A stretch of 64,000 nt of DNA. Source: Bact-08 sp028707695. GTDB lineage: Bacteria; Bacteroidota; Bacteroidia; Bacteroidales; UBA932. Made by a program: the position numbers and the translations under genes. Location: the NCBI GenBank assembly GCA_963666385.1, contig OY762808.1:1674001-1738000 (forward strand), written 5' to 3'. This document shows, piece after piece, positions 24,022 through 33,845 of this stretch (position 1 is its first letter; the number at the start of each line of letters is the position of its first letter). Under the pieces are notes generated by a model, which was not told the origin of the DNA, ran no database searches, and saw only the letters and a list, made by a program, of their open reading frames with translations.

Positions 24022-26513
24022 TCTTTCTTGTAAAACATTTTTGGTTTGAACAATTCGGCAGCAAGGGCCAAGAACAATAATACAATAAGTATGCCCGATG
24101 CAATAGCAGAGTAGTACTCCCCTTTGTAAATCGACTCGGGACGGAACTCAAATTCAATTCTGTGGCTTCCTGCCGGAACTTTCAATGCCCTTAAAACATA
24201 GTTTGCACGGAATATCTCTGCTGCCTCCCCATCTATCGTAGCCCTCCATCCTGCAGGATAGTATATTTCACTGAATACAACAACCCTTTCGTGCAGGGAG
24301 TTATATTCATACTCCAAACGGTTCGGCGAGTAAGATGTAAGGACAATCAACTCATCCTTGGACAATGAGTCTGTAGAAGCTCCATTTATATTTTCAGAAA
24401 AGTCCTTGTTTACCACAGCGGTACTTTGCAGGTCGGGGATAGTCCCCAGTGCATTTATCTCTTGGGAAAGTGACCCGGCTTCATAAAACCCATTCACAAA
24501 CCAGGCATTGCCAAAAGCATTGCTGTTTACCAAGGGTGGGTTCTCTGCACCAATTATAAAATATCTGGTATTAAGCATATTGAGCACGGGGTAGTTACCC
24601 AAGTATTCCTGCGCCTGCTCTACAGTAGTGCTTGAACCTATATCGGAGGCGAACTGCTGCATCTCCCTTGATATATGCCTGTCAATCAGGTCTTGATATG
24701 TCTGTAGCTTGGCAGGGCTGTAACCCCCGATAGTCTTGTGGTGGTAACTTACATGGGAATCGTTGAAGGTGTTTATGCTCAGGTCCAGAACCCTGTAATT
24801 GGGATCCCGGTCTTCCAATATCATCTTGTCTACAGGTCTCAATGCGTACTGGTTGTTAAACTCCCTCTCCTTGACAAAGTGGTCGTCATTAAGGTAGCGA
24901 CGTCCCACAAACCAAAGGTCGGCAAACACAAGAATGGCTATTACCGCAATCAGTGGTGCTTTTTTGAGTTTTCCGGCAACAAAGAGCCAAAGGGCAGCGG
25001 CAGTAGATACTATAAAGAACAAAGAACGGAAAGCATCTGCCTTCAAAAGGGAGATCCTGTCCTGCACCAAGGTTTTCCTCAGAAGGTCGGGCATCTGTGC
25101 ATCGGCCTGCGATACAAAAGAACCTGCCAGTGAAGGTACCAACACAAAGAGCAGCGAAAAACCGGCAGTCACGGCCAAAGCTACATATATTCCATTGGTA
25201 ATTTTTTTCACTGGTATTACCTCATCCTTCTCCATCAATTTTTGGAGCACCAAAATTGCAACCAAAGGTATGGTAATCTGCAGAACCACCAGGATCATAG
25301 ACACAGTCCGGAACTTACTGTACAGAGGTACATACTTGTAAAAGAATTCGGTAACAATCATAAAATTGGACCCCCATGACAACAATACTGCCAAGGACGA
25401 CACAGTAACCACCCACCATTTGAGAGGGCCCTTCAACAATGCCAAACCCAAAACAAAGAGGAAAATTGCTACTGCACCCATGTACATCGGACCTGCAGTA
25501 AAGGGCTGCGGTCCCCAGTACAGTGGCATCTGTTTGATGATTTGGCCGGCACCCTGGTAGCCGCCACTCCTCAACGCCTTGTATGTTTCGCTTTTGGTTG
25601 TCAGCTCCCCTCCCGAAGATCCTCCGTTAAAATTGGGAATCATCAGGTTGGGCATCTCTCCCGGGCTATAGGACCAGCTGGTGGCATAGGAGAGGTCCAG
25701 GCCTTTTTGTTCCTTTCCCTCTTCCGTAGCCAGTTCCGACCCTCCCCTCATTGTAAACTTCGAATACTCATAGGTAGGCCACAAATGGTTTACATTGGTG
25801 GCAATCCCAAGCGAACCTGCAACAAGCAATATTGCACTTGTAATCATGAACTTTTTGGCCATGCCCTCCATCAACATCTTGTACATGCAAAAACCAGCAT
25901 ACCCCACAACCATGATTGCCAGGTAATAGGTAATCTGCGGGTGGTTGGCCTCTATCTGGAAGCTTAGCGCAAACCCAAACAAAAGTGAGCCAAGCAGAGG
26001 TTTTTTCCTGTATGCATAAACCAGGGCGGCAAGCACCCAAGGCATGAAGGCAATGGCCACCATCTTTGAGTTGTGCCCAACCTGTATAATCTGCAAATTA
26101 TAAGAACAGAATGTAATGGCAAAAGCACCTATTGCCGACAACCAGACATTCACTCCAAAGGCCAAAAAGAGGAGGAAACCACCCACCAGGCTAATCAAAA
26201 GGTAGCTGGGAGGGCGAACACCGGCAAGTTTGTGTATTGCCCTGTACACATAATCGGTATAGTCACCATCATATATCACCGATATTGTGGTGGCCGGCAT
26301 ACCCGAGAACATGGAGTTTGTCCACAATGCCTTGTCACCATCGGGATTGGACTGGTTGTAAGTGATTATCTCATTAGCCATCCCTCTCCACGAAGCAATG
26401 TCGGACTGGTTGACAACCTCGTTACGGAACACTTGTGGTGTGAACAAGTAAGAAACCACAACAAATAACAATATCACCACCTGGTAGGGCCAGTATTTTT
26501 TAATTTTTTCCAT
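24018..26513 (-). CDS. YfhO-family polytopic membrane protein
   Basis: 831 aa with many membrane helices through residue about 550, a periplasmic C-terminal part (YRVLDLSINTFNDSHVSYHHKTIGGYSPAK ... YYPAGWRATIDGE ... GSHRIEFEFRPESIYKGEYYS) and a final helix. This is the YfhO layout, GT-C-like membrane proteins that in Gram-positives glycosylate lipoteichoic acid; in Bacteroidota the role is unproved but likely glycan transfer from a lipid carrier. It lies 7 nt behind a glycosyltransferase gene, in keeping with that. Confidence 0.88.
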   Translation of the reverse strand: MEKIKKYWPYQVVILLFVVVSYLFTPQVFRNEVVNQSDIASWRGMANEIITYNQSNPDGDKALWTNSMFSGMPATTISVIYDGDYTDYVYRAIHKLAGVRPPSYLLISLVGGFLLFLAFGVNVWLSAIGAFAITFCSYNLQIIQVGHNSKMVAIAFMPWVLAALVYAYRKKPLLGSLLFGFALSFQIEANHPQITYYLAIMVVGYAGFCMYKMLMEGMAKKFMITSAILLVAGSLGIATNVNHLWPTYEYSKFTMRGGSELATEEGKEQKGLDLSYATSWSYSPGEMPNLMIPNFNGGSSGGELTTKSETYKALRSGGYQGAGQIIKQMPLYWGPQPFTAGPMYMGAVAIFLFVLGLALLKGPLKWWVVTVSSLAVLLSWGSNFMIVTEFFYKYVPLYSKFRTVSMILVVLQITIPLVAILVLQKLMEKDEVIPVKKITNGIYVALAVTAGFSLLFVLVPSLAGSFVSQADAQMPDLLRKTLVQDRISLLKADAFRSLFFIVSTAAALWLFVAGKLKKAPLIAVIAILVFADLWFVGRRYLNDDHFVKEREFNNQYALRPVDKMILEDRDPNYRVLDLSINTFNDSHVSYHHKTIGGYSPAKLQTYQDLIDRHISREMQQFASDIGSSTTVEQAQEYLGNYPVLNMLNTRYFIIGAENPPLVNSNAFGNAWFVNGFYEAGSLSQEINALGTIPDLQSTAVVNKDFSENINGASTDSLSKDELIVLTSYSPNRLEYEYNSLHERVVVFSEIYYPAGWRATIDGEAAEIFRANYVLRALKVPAGSHRIEFEFRPESIYKGEYYSAIASGILIVLLFLALAAELFKPKMFYKKD

Positions 26514-26520
26514 TCTATCT

Positions 26521-27819
26521 TTATTTTCTAGTAAGCGAGTTCAATATATCAGCCATGCGGGATGTGAGTTCTCTCCTGGAGTACTTGGTGTTGTCTCCGG
26601 TGCAGAGCGGCTCACCTCCCTCCCTGTAAATCTTGTACTGTTGTTCTAACCAATTTGCAGGACCGGTAATATCGGTATAATCAAACATTTTGCCACAGCA
26701 GCTCTCTTCCAGGGCAATATCCATGTCTCCGCCTTTAGGTCCAAAACCAAGTATAGGCCTTTTGGCAGCCAGGTATTCGAAAAACTTGCCGGTCAGAATC
26801 CCTTTTGATTCCGGTTCACGCCCCCCGGCAAGCAACAGTACCCTTGCCTTCAGTTGCCATTGGACCACTTGGTCATGAGGGGTATAATCCATTTTCACCA
26901 GGTTGTTTTCCAGTCCGTTACTGCAAATATCGTTGATTATGGTGCTGTCGGTGTGGCCAATGATTCTTATCCTTAGGTCTTTGGAAAAGGCAATATCTGT
27001 TTTGCATCTTTCTCCCAGCCATTTCCACAACAGAACTGGGTTTTGGGTATCCACAAAGAGCCCTGTATAGGTAATTGTGAACCCCTCCTCGGGAGCAACA
27101 TCGTTTCCCTCAAAATCTTGGGGATCGTACCCATTGGTGATTACATGCACATCCCGTCCACCGCCAATCTCCCTGAGCTCTGCAGCAATTGTATTGGTAA
27201 CTGTCACAAGAGCAGAGGCATCCCTAATCACTTTTTTCTCCATAGTTGAGTGGATGTAACGCGAAAACAGTGTGTGTCCCATGTATTTGAAATTGTACAT
27301 ACGGGTCCACGGGTCACGGAAGTCGGCAACCCAGGGGATTGAGCATTTGCGAGCCACACGTCTTGCAATCAAATGCATGGAGTGTGGCGGCCCGGTACTC
27401 ACAATTGCATCTATACTATTTTGGGCAATGTAGTTTACCAAAAAACGGGCAGAGGGAGAGATCCAAAGTACTTTTGGGTCGGGTATGAACAGGTTGCTCC
27501 TTAAGAAAAGTGACAATTTCTCTTTTAAACTCTTCTTCCCATCCGAAATGAAACCGGGTTTTACCCCGGTTTCTCTTTTTCCGGTAAACAGTTTGTATAT
27601 GGAATAGGGTTCTGTGATCTTTCTCTTGATAACCTCTGTGTTGGCCGGAATCTCACTTAGCAGAGAGTGGTCGGTGGCCATCATCTCTGGGTTTTCGGGG
27701 GTATAGACAACCGGCTCCCAGCCAAATTCCCTAAAGTATTTGGCAAACTTGAGCCACCTCTGCACACCCGAACCTCCCTGTGGAGGCCAATAGTAGGTTA
27801 TTATGAGTACCCTTTTCAA
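26521..27819 (-). CDS. Glycosyltransferase, GT4-like (GT-B fold)
   Basis: 432 aa. N-terminal half begins VLIITYYWPPQGGSGVQRWLKFAKYFREFGWEP, the acceptor-side Rossmann domain with the Gly-rich loop. The C-terminal half shows YTGLFVDTQNP, RVLLLAGGREPESKGILTGKFFEYLAAKRPILGFGP, where E of KxFEYLA contacts the nucleotide sugar. Cytoplasmic. Donor and acceptor unknown. Cotranscribed with yfhO (7 nt downstream) and the serine hydrolase gene 8 nt upstream, suggesting one surface-glycan unit. Confidence 0.88.
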   Translation of the reverse strand: MKRVLIITYYWPPQGGSGVQRWLKFAKYFREFGWEPVVYTPENPEMMATDHSLLSEIPANTEVIKRKITEPYSIYKLFTGKRETGVKPGFISDGKKSLKEKLSLFLRSNLFIPDPKVLWISPSARFLVNYIAQNSIDAIVSTGPPHSMHLIARRVARKCSIPWVADFRDPWTRMYNFKYMGHTLFSRYIHSTMEKKVIRDASALVTVTNTIAAELREIGGGRDVHVITNGYDPQDFEGNDVAPEEGFTITYTGLFVDTQNPVLLWKWLGERCKTDIAFSKDLRIRIIGHTDSTIINDICSNGLENNLVKMDYTPHDQVVQWQLKARVLLLAGGREPESKGILTGKFFEYLAAKRPILGFGPKGGDMDIALEESCCGKMFDYTDITGPANWLEQQYKIYREGGEPLCTGDNTKYSRRELTSRMADILNSLTRK

Positions 27820-27827
27820 TACAATTT

Positions 27828-29018
27828 TTATTTGGCAAACACGTCGTAGAGTGCACGTATCACATCCCTCTGGATTACAGTGAATCCATCTTCATATACA
27901 GGACTGTAACCATTAGTCATCATTACAAACCCGAATCCTTTTTGAGGCTCAAAGAACATTGCGCTGAACAGACCATAGGCACTACCGGTATGACCGGTCA
28001 TGAGTTCGCCCGGGATAAGGTTTTCTGTAGTACGAAGCGCAAGACAGTAGTGTTCTCCTTCTCCTGTTTCAATTACAGGCTTTTGCATCAGTGAAGAACT
28101 TTCGGGAGAGATAATCACTGCTCCTGTAACAGGATCGGTACCTTTGTTCATATGCATAGACATATACCTGGCCAAATCATAAGCAGAAATTTTCATCCCG
28201 CCAGTCGGAGAGAACACAGGGGTCGAATAACCCATTACATATGCAGAGTCAATTACATCTGCGCGGCTTATATATGCAGATGTACTCTCCCTGAAACCTG
28301 CCTCGGTGCCTGCTACAGTATCTACTTGGTAATATGTATATAACGGAACAAATTTATTGCGGTCCAATTGGTCAGGATTGAAATTAGCATTCAGGCCCAT
28401 TGGCTTAAGCACTGTCTCTGCCACAAAATTATCGAACCTTACTTTTGCATATTTCTCTGTAATCGCACCTATGGTATTGAACCCTAAATTACAATATTCA
28501 TATTTTGTCCCTGGCTCATATTCGTTATAGCATTTTGCATATTCGGGATTGGTTTCCGGATTAAGGGTATCAAGGGAAAAATAGCCCTGGGAATCATTCA
28601 TGCTGGAAGAGTGTGACAATAGCATTTTTAGGGTAATCACAGTTTCCGGGAACCTGGGGTTCCTGACTGTAAAACCAACCAAATCGCTCACATCACTATC
28701 CAGGGAAAACTCTCCTTTCTCTATGAGTGTCATTAGTGCGGTTGTGGTAAAGGATTTTGAAATTGAAGCAATACGGAAGATATCGTCTTGTGCTATTGCC
28801 CGGTCTGTCTCAAGGCTACGTTTGCCGTAGGTGTTTGAAAAGACCACTTCTCCATCTTTTACCACGGCAACAGACAGTCCCACCGCTCCGGTCTCTTCCA
28901 GTATTTGTCCTAATTTTTGGTTTGCAACATCCTCTTTTGTGGGGTTGTTGCAAGATGAAGCAGCAAACATCAATATCAACATGGATACTGCGAATGTCAT
29001 TCGGAATGAGGTTTTCAT
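27828..29018 (-). CDS. Serine hydrolase of the beta-lactamase class C/PBP4* family, lipoprotein
   Basis: 396 aa. The lipobox (FAASSC) is at about residue 23. The three motifs of the fold are visible: SxxK in RIASISKSFTT, YxN in KYEYCNLGFN, and HTG in TGHTGSAYG. Such enzymes act as D-amino-acid peptidases or esterases in the periplasm, and few are true beta-lactamases. First gene of a four-gene minus-strand run (hydrolase, glycosyltransferase, YfhO, small exported protein). Confidence 0.9.
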   Translation of the reverse strand: MKTSFRMTFAVSMLILMFAASSCNNPTKEDVANQKLGQILEETGAVGLSVAVVKDGEVVFSNTYGKRSLETDRAIAQDDIFRIASISKSFTTTALMTLIEKGEFSLDSDVSDLVGFTVRNPRFPETVITLKMLLSHSSSMNDSQGYFSLDTLNPETNPEYAKCYNEYEPGTKYEYCNLGFNTIGAITEKYAKVRFDNFVAETVLKPMGLNANFNPDQLDRNKFVPLYTYYQVDTVAGTEAGFRESTSAYISRADVIDSAYVMGYSTPVFSPTGGMKISAYDLARYMSMHMNKGTDPVTGAVIISPESSSLMQKPVIETGEGEHYCLALRTTENLIPGELMTGHTGSAYGLFSAMFFEPQKGFGFVMMTNGYSPVYEDGFTVIQRDVIRALYDVFAK

Positions 29019-29075
29019 GATAATTTAAATTTTATGGTAGATATACAAAGATAGGGTTTTGAAACAAAATATATC

Positions 29076-29083
29076 TATTTTTG
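29076..29083 (+). promoter_or_regulatory. -7 box TATTTTTG directly before mutS
   Basis: TATTTTTG fits TAnnTTTG and ends 5 nt before ATG 29089. Transcription from it would start at or next to the AUG, giving a leaderless message. No clear -33. Confidence 0.35.
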
Positions 29084-29088
29084 TAAGA

Positions 29089-31695
29089 ATGAACGGTAAC
29101 AAAAAGATAGCAGAAACCCCTCTTATGCGCCAGTACTTCTCCATCAAGGCGAAGCACCCCGATGCCCTTTTACTATTCAGGGTCGGGGACTTTTACGAGA
29201 CCTTCGGGGATGATGCCGTGACTGCCTCCAAGGTGTTGGGCATAGTACTCACCAAGAGGGCAAACGGATCTGCATCACATGTAGAACTGGCCGGGTTCCC
29301 GCACCATTCTCTGGACAGCTATCTTCCCAAGCTTGTAAGGGCAGGATACAAGGTAGCTGTGTGCGACCAACTGGAAGACCCAAAGCTCACAAAAAAAATA
29401 GTAAAACGGGGTATAACTGAACTTGTAACCCCGGGAGTGGCATACAACGACCAGCTTTTGGACAACAAGGAACATAACTTCCTGGGAGCCCTCCATTTCC
29501 AAAAAGATAAAGCAGGTATTGCTTTCCTGGATATATCCACAGGTACTTTCAAGATTGCAGAGGGATCGCTCGAATACATCTCCCTGCTTTTGGCCAGCAT
29601 GAACCCCAGGGAAGTATTGATAGAAAAATCCATCCGCAAAGCTTTTACAGATAAATTCGGGAACGACTACTACCTTTCTGTAATGGACGAGTGGGCTTTT
29701 GTCCGTGATGCCTGCCATGACAAACTAATACAGCATTTTGGCACGGTATCGTTAAAAGGTTTCGGTGTGGGAGAAATGCCCCTTGCAACCACAGCTGCCG
29801 GGGCTATCCTCTTTTACCTGGAACAGACCCGTCACGACGGGATTGGACACCTCTGCTCAATTTCCCGCATTGACCAAGAAGATTTTGTTTGGATAGACCG
29901 TTTCACATTCCGCAACCTGGAGGTGTTCCACGGAGCAAACGAAGGAGCCCGGAGTTTGGTAAATGTTATTGATAAATGCTCTACTCCAATGGGGTCCAGA
30001 CTACTACGGCAATGGCTTGCACTACCATCCAAAAACATAAATGAACTGGATGAAAGGCTGGATATAACCCAGTCCTTTTTCCAAGACCAACGTTTAAGAC
30101 TAAATCTCAGGGAGTTGCTGGAAGAGACCGGAGATCTGGAACGGGTGGTTTCCAAGGCTGCTGCAGGTAGGATTACTCCAAGGGAGATGGGGGTCCTACG
30201 CAAAGGGCTTACACAACTTGGACCAATAAAAAGCCTATGCCAATCATCCGGCAATGGGAAATTAGCAGACCTTGCTTCGGGCATTGATGAGTGCAGCGGA
30301 CTTTTAGATAAGTTGGACAGGGAGTTGCTCCCTGACCCTGCCGGAATGATAGGCAAAGGAGATGTCATTTGCAAAGGTGTCAACCAAGAACTGGACAACC
30401 TGAGGAATATTGCACGGCACGGAAAGGATATACTTGCAGAGATACAGAAAAGGGAGAGCGAATCTACCGGGATAACTTCATTGAAGATAAGCTACAACAA
30501 TGTGTTCGGGTACTATCTTGAGGTGAGGAACACACATAAGGACAAAGTGCCCACTCACTGGATACGCAAACAAACCTTGGTTAGTGCAGAGAGGTACATA
30601 ACACAGGAACTCAAGGAATACGAAGAGAAGATCCTTGGGGCGGAAGAAAAGATAGTAGTGTTGGAACAGATGCTTTTCAATTTAATCACAGAGGCTGTAC
30701 AGAAAGAGATACCATCAATCCAGAAAAATGCATATATCGTTTCCAAAATAGACTGTTTGTCGGGCTATGCAACCCTTGCCCTGGAAAAGAACTATTGCAG
30801 GCCTGTGCTTGATTTGGAAACAAGTCTGGAAATTACAGAGGGACGTCACCCGGTAATAGAGTCAATGATGCCTCCGGGAGAAGAGTACATTGCCAACGAC
30901 CTTTACCTGGACAACGACACGCAGCAGATAATAATCCTCACCGGCCCCAATATGGCCGGTAAAAGTGCTCTGTTACGACAAACCGCACTGATTGCCCTCA
31001 TGGCCCAAATTGGATCATTCGTTCCGGCAAAAGAGGTGAAGATGGGGATTATAGACAAGATCTTCACACGGGTTGGTGCATCGGACAATATCTCCAAAGG
31101 AGAGTCCACATTTATGGTAGAGATGTTGGAAACTGCAACAATCTTGCACAACCTCTCTTCCCGCTCATTGGTTTTACTGGACGAAATAGGCAGGGGTACA
31201 AGCACATACGACGGCATGTCCATAGCATGGTCAATTGTAGAGCATTTGCATGAACATCCCGAATTCAGGGCCAAAACCCTGTTTGCTACCCACTACCACG
31301 AGCTAAACGATTTGGAAAAAAAATTCAAAAGGGTAAAAAATTGGCATATTGCGGTAAAAGAGGTCAATAAAAACATTATCTTTCTGCGCAAATTGACCCC
31401 GGGGGGGGTAGCCCACAGTTTCGGGATACATGTTGCAAGGATGGCAGGTATGCCAAAAAATGTAGTGGAGGGGGCAGAAAGGGTATTGAAGAGACTGGAA
31501 AACCAAAGCAAAAACCACAAGAATGCAAGGGTTCCGCAACCAGAAGAGGAGAACATCCAACTTTCATTGTTCCAATTGGAAGATCCTTTGCTTGTAGGGA
31601 TAAGGGATGAGCTACGGGAGATGGACATAAACACCCTCTCTCCGCTGGATGCATTTGACAAATTAAGAAATCTTAAAAAGAGACTGGGTCTTTAA
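29089..31695 (+). CDS. mutS: DNA mismatch repair protein MutS
   Basis: 868 aa from ATG 29089 (MNGNKKIAETPLMRQYF). The mismatch-reading Phe-x-Glu is F35-Y-E37 (RVGDFYETFG). The core and clamp domains follow, then the ATPase: Walker A GPNMAGKSALLRQ, Walker B LVLLDEIGRGTSTYDG, and FATHYHEL. The C-terminus keeps a beta-clamp-binding-like QLSLFQL segment. It recognises mismatches and hands over to MutL, which is not in the window. A TTG 10 codons upstream is an unlikely start. Confidence 0.98.
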   Translation: MNGNKKIAETPLMRQYFSIKAKHPDALLLFRVGDFYETFGDDAVTASKVLGIVLTKRANGSASHVELAGFPHHSLDSYLPKLVRAGYKVAVCDQLEDPKLTKKIVKRGITELVTPGVAYNDQLLDNKEHNFLGALHFQKDKAGIAFLDISTGTFKIAEGSLEYISLLLASMNPREVLIEKSIRKAFTDKFGNDYYLSVMDEWAFVRDACHDKLIQHFGTVSLKGFGVGEMPLATTAAGAILFYLEQTRHDGIGHLCSISRIDQEDFVWIDRFTFRNLEVFHGANEGARSLVNVIDKCSTPMGSRLLRQWLALPSKNINELDERLDITQSFFQDQRLRLNLRELLEETGDLERVVSKAAAGRITPREMGVLRKGLTQLGPIKSLCQSSGNGKLADLASGIDECSGLLDKLDRELLPDPAGMIGKGDVICKGVNQELDNLRNIARHGKDILAEIQKRESESTGITSLKISYNNVFGYYLEVRNTHKDKVPTHWIRKQTLVSAERYITQELKEYEEKILGAEEKIVVLEQMLFNLITEAVQKEIPSIQKNAYIVSKIDCLSGYATLALEKNYCRPVLDLETSLEITEGRHPVIESMMPPGEEYIANDLYLDNDTQQIIILTGPNMAGKSALLRQTALIALMAQIGSFVPAKEVKMGIIDKIFTRVGASDNISKGESTFMVEMLETATILHNLSSRSLVLLDEIGRGTSTYDGMSIAWSIVEHLHEHPEFRAKTLFATHYHELNDLEKKFKRVKNWHIAVKEVNKNIIFLRKLTPGGVAHSFGIHVARMAGMPKNVVEGAERVLKRLENQSKNHKNARVPQPEEENIQLSLFQLEDPLLVGIRDELREMDINTLSPLDAFDKLRNLKKRLGL

Positions 31696-31701
31696 GGAGG
31701 G
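31694..31701 (+). promoter_or_regulatory. Strong Shine-Dalgarno AAGGAGGG before the ABC permease gene
   Basis: AAGGAGGG ends 5 nt before ATG 31707 and overlaps the mutS stop codon. Most genes here lack such a site, so it fixes this start. Confidence 0.6.
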
Positions 31702-31706
31702 ACAAA

Positions 31707-32978
31707 ATGAAACGCCTGTACAGGAAAATGGTTGTTACTTTCAAATTGATGGCAGAGAGTATAATGTTTGCCTTTGGTTCTTTGAAGGGTGATAAGTTTA
31801 GAACTTTCCTCTCCCTGTTTGGTGTGACAATAGGTATCTTTTCAATTGTGACTGTTTTCACAGCCATTGACGCCCTAAGGGCAAACGTAGAGACCGGGTT
31901 GCAAGGAATGGGAGGTTCCACGATTTACATACAGGAGTTCCCTTTTGCCCCCGAAGATGGAGAAGAGTACAAATGGTGGGAATTCCGGACCCGTCCAAGA
32001 CCAAAATACGAAGAGTTCACATACCTCAAGAGCAATTCCAAAACAACAGAAGCCGCTGCTTTTGTAACATTCCGCAGCCTTAACCTCAAATATAACAGGA
32101 ACTCCTATTCAGATGGATTTGTGACAGCCCACACATATGATTGGAACAAAATTGCCAGCTCTCCAATTGAACTTGGAAGGTATTTTTCTGTTCACGAAAC
32201 ACAATCGTCTGTACCGGTATGTATCCTTGGACACTCCGTTGCCGAAAATTTGTTTTTCGGAGAAGACCCAATAAACAAAGTCATTAAAATCGGGAATGCC
32301 AATGTGAGGGTCATCGGGGTTTTGAAAAAGGAGGGAGAAAGCATTGTAAGCATCTTTGATACAGACAACTCAGTTTGGGTTCCCTACTCTTTTGCTGGCT
32401 CTTTGTTTAATGTGAAAAGGTCTTCTTCCATGATTTGTGCTATTCCTAAAGAAGCTGTTTCAAGGGAAGAATTCATACAAGAAATGAAATTGCTCATGAG
32501 GTCAATCAGGAGGCTGAAACCTGCCCAAAAGGATAATTTTGCGGTTAACGAAATGACATTCCTAATTAACACAACCAAAGAGATCTTTTCCGGGATATCC
32601 CTTGCAGGCTGGGTTATAGGCGGGTTTTCAATCCTTATAGGCGGGTTTGGCATTGCCAACATCATGTTTGTTTCTGTAAAGGAGCGGACAAACCTCATTG
32701 GAATACAAAAGGCACTTGGTGCCAAAAAATATACAATACTTACCCAATTCCTTGCAGAAGCAGCAGCCTTGGCAATCGCCGGCGGTGCAGTTGGTATTTT
32801 GATGGTTTTCCTTTTGATCATGGCAGTCGGGAACAGTGAAAGCTTCCCGATGCAGCTTAGTCTATACAATATAACCCGGGGATTGATCATCTCTTCCGTG
32901 ATAGGTATAACTGCCGGTTTTATCCCTGCATATACAGCCTCAAACCTGAATCCGGTAGAGGCAATAAATTCCAAATAA
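31707..32978 (+). CDS. ABC transporter permease (MacB/FtsX type)
   Basis: 423 aa. One N-terminal membrane helix (FLSLFGVTIGIFSIVTVFTAI), a MacB-like periplasmic domain (about 55-270, with SPIELGRYFSVHE and VPVCILGHSVAENLF), and an FtsX domain with three helices (about 285-415), including NIMFVSVKERTNLIGIQKALGAKK, the coupling segment for the ATPase. No ATPase gene is adjacent; mutS is 11 nt upstream. It may pair with an ATPase encoded elsewhere to export a lipid, peptide or drug across the envelope. Confidence 0.88.
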   Translation: MKRLYRKMVVTFKLMAESIMFAFGSLKGDKFRTFLSLFGVTIGIFSIVTVFTAIDALRANVETGLQGMGGSTIYIQEFPFAPEDGEEYKWWEFRTRPRPKYEEFTYLKSNSKTTEAAAFVTFRSLNLKYNRNSYSDGFVTAHTYDWNKIASSPIELGRYFSVHETQSSVPVCILGHSVAENLFFGEDPINKVIKIGNANVRVIGVLKKEGESIVSIFDTDNSVWVPYSFAGSLFNVKRSSSMICAIPKEAVSREEFIQEMKLLMRSIRRLKPAQKDNFAVNEMTFLINTTKEIFSGISLAGWVIGGFSILIGGFGIANIMFVSVKERTNLIGIQKALGAKKYTILTQFLAEAAALAIAGGAVGILMVFLLIMAVGNSESFPMQLSLYNITRGLIISSVIGITAGFIPAYTASNLNPVEAINSK

Positions 32979-32999
32979 AGAAAGGATTTCCTTAATTTT

Positions 33000-33827
33000 T
33001 TAAGAGTCACTCCCAACGGAAGAGGCTATAAGGTTTGTCAGCTCTGCAAATTGATCTACAGACAACTGCTCTGGCCGTAGGGATAACAGATTTGAGTTTG
33101 ACTCTTTTACTATTTCATATGCCTTGCCCGTTGCATCCATAGAAGAGAGCAAAGATTTCATGGAGTTTCGTATGGTCTTGCGGCGTTGGTTGAATGTTGC
33201 TTTTACAACTTTCTTGAACAAAACCTGGTCACATCCCAAATCTTTGCGGTTATTCGCCTTTAATCTTATTACTGCAGATTTTACCTTGGGCGGAGGGATA
33301 AATGAATTTTCTCCCACAGTAAAAAGATACTCAATGTCATACCAAGCTTGCAACAACACCGATAAAATGCCATAATGTTTGTTGCCGGGAGGAGATGCCA
33401 GCCTTTCTGCCACCTCTTTTTGAAGCATCCCCACGACCAATGGAACCCTCACCCTGTATTCCAACACCTTGAAAAATATTTGTGAAGAGATATTATACGG
33501 GAAGTTGCCTATAACGGCAAACTGACCAGGAAAAAAGCCGGAGAGGTCCATCCTGAGAAAATCACCCTCTATAAGCGAATCCCCCAATGAGGGGTAGTAT
33601 ATCCTAAGGTAACGTACAGATTCGTTGTCAATCTCTGCCAGTTTGAGTGATATGCCTGGCTCTTTGACAAGGAATGAGGTGAGGACTCCTGTACCGGGGC
33701 CAACCTCAAGTACAGAACCAATCCCGTTTTCTTTTGCTTTTTCCATCAAAGCTTGCACAATCCTGGCAGCTATCTCCTGATCTTTCAGGAAATGCTGTCC
33801 GAGCTCCTTTTTTGCTTTTACATACAT
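33000..33827 (-). CDS. rsmA: 16S rRNA dimethyladenosine transferase
   Basis: 275 aa. Dimethylates two adjacent adenosines near the 3' end of 16S rRNA. Motifs: KKELGQHFLKDQEIA at the start, the S-adenosylmethionine loop EVGPGTGVLTSFL, the acidic LIEGDFLRMDL, and the catalytic NFPYNISSQI (NLPY variant), then the C-terminal helical domain. It converges with the ABC permease gene (21 nt gap). The start MYVKAKKELGQHF is only 4 nt from a -7 box. Confidence 0.97.
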   Translation of the reverse strand: MYVKAKKELGQHFLKDQEIAARIVQALMEKAKENGIGSVLEVGPGTGVLTSFLVKEPGISLKLAEIDNESVRYLRIYYPSLGDSLIEGDFLRMDLSGFFPGQFAVIGNFPYNISSQIFFKVLEYRVRVPLVVGMLQKEVAERLASPPGNKHYGILSVLLQAWYDIEYLFTVGENSFIPPPKVKSAVIRLKANNRKDLGCDQVLFKKVVKATFNQRRKTIRNSMKSLLSSMDATGKAYEIVKESNSNLLSLRPEQLSVDQFAELTNLIASSVGSDS

Positions 33828-33831
33828 TGCG

Positions 33832-33839
33832 CAAATATA
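33832..33839 (-). promoter_or_regulatory. -7 box TATATTTG directly before rsmA
   Basis: Read on the minus strand, TATATTTG ends 4 nt before the rsmA ATG. Its position implies a leaderless or nearly leaderless transcript, because the protein cannot start later without losing the conserved KKxLGQHF. Confidence 0.4.
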
Positions 33840-33845
33840 AGAAAA

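Noticed and set aside
29832..30398. 188-codon minus-strand frame inside mutS
   Set aside because: Ser-rich antisense translation of the mutS core domain; no independent support.
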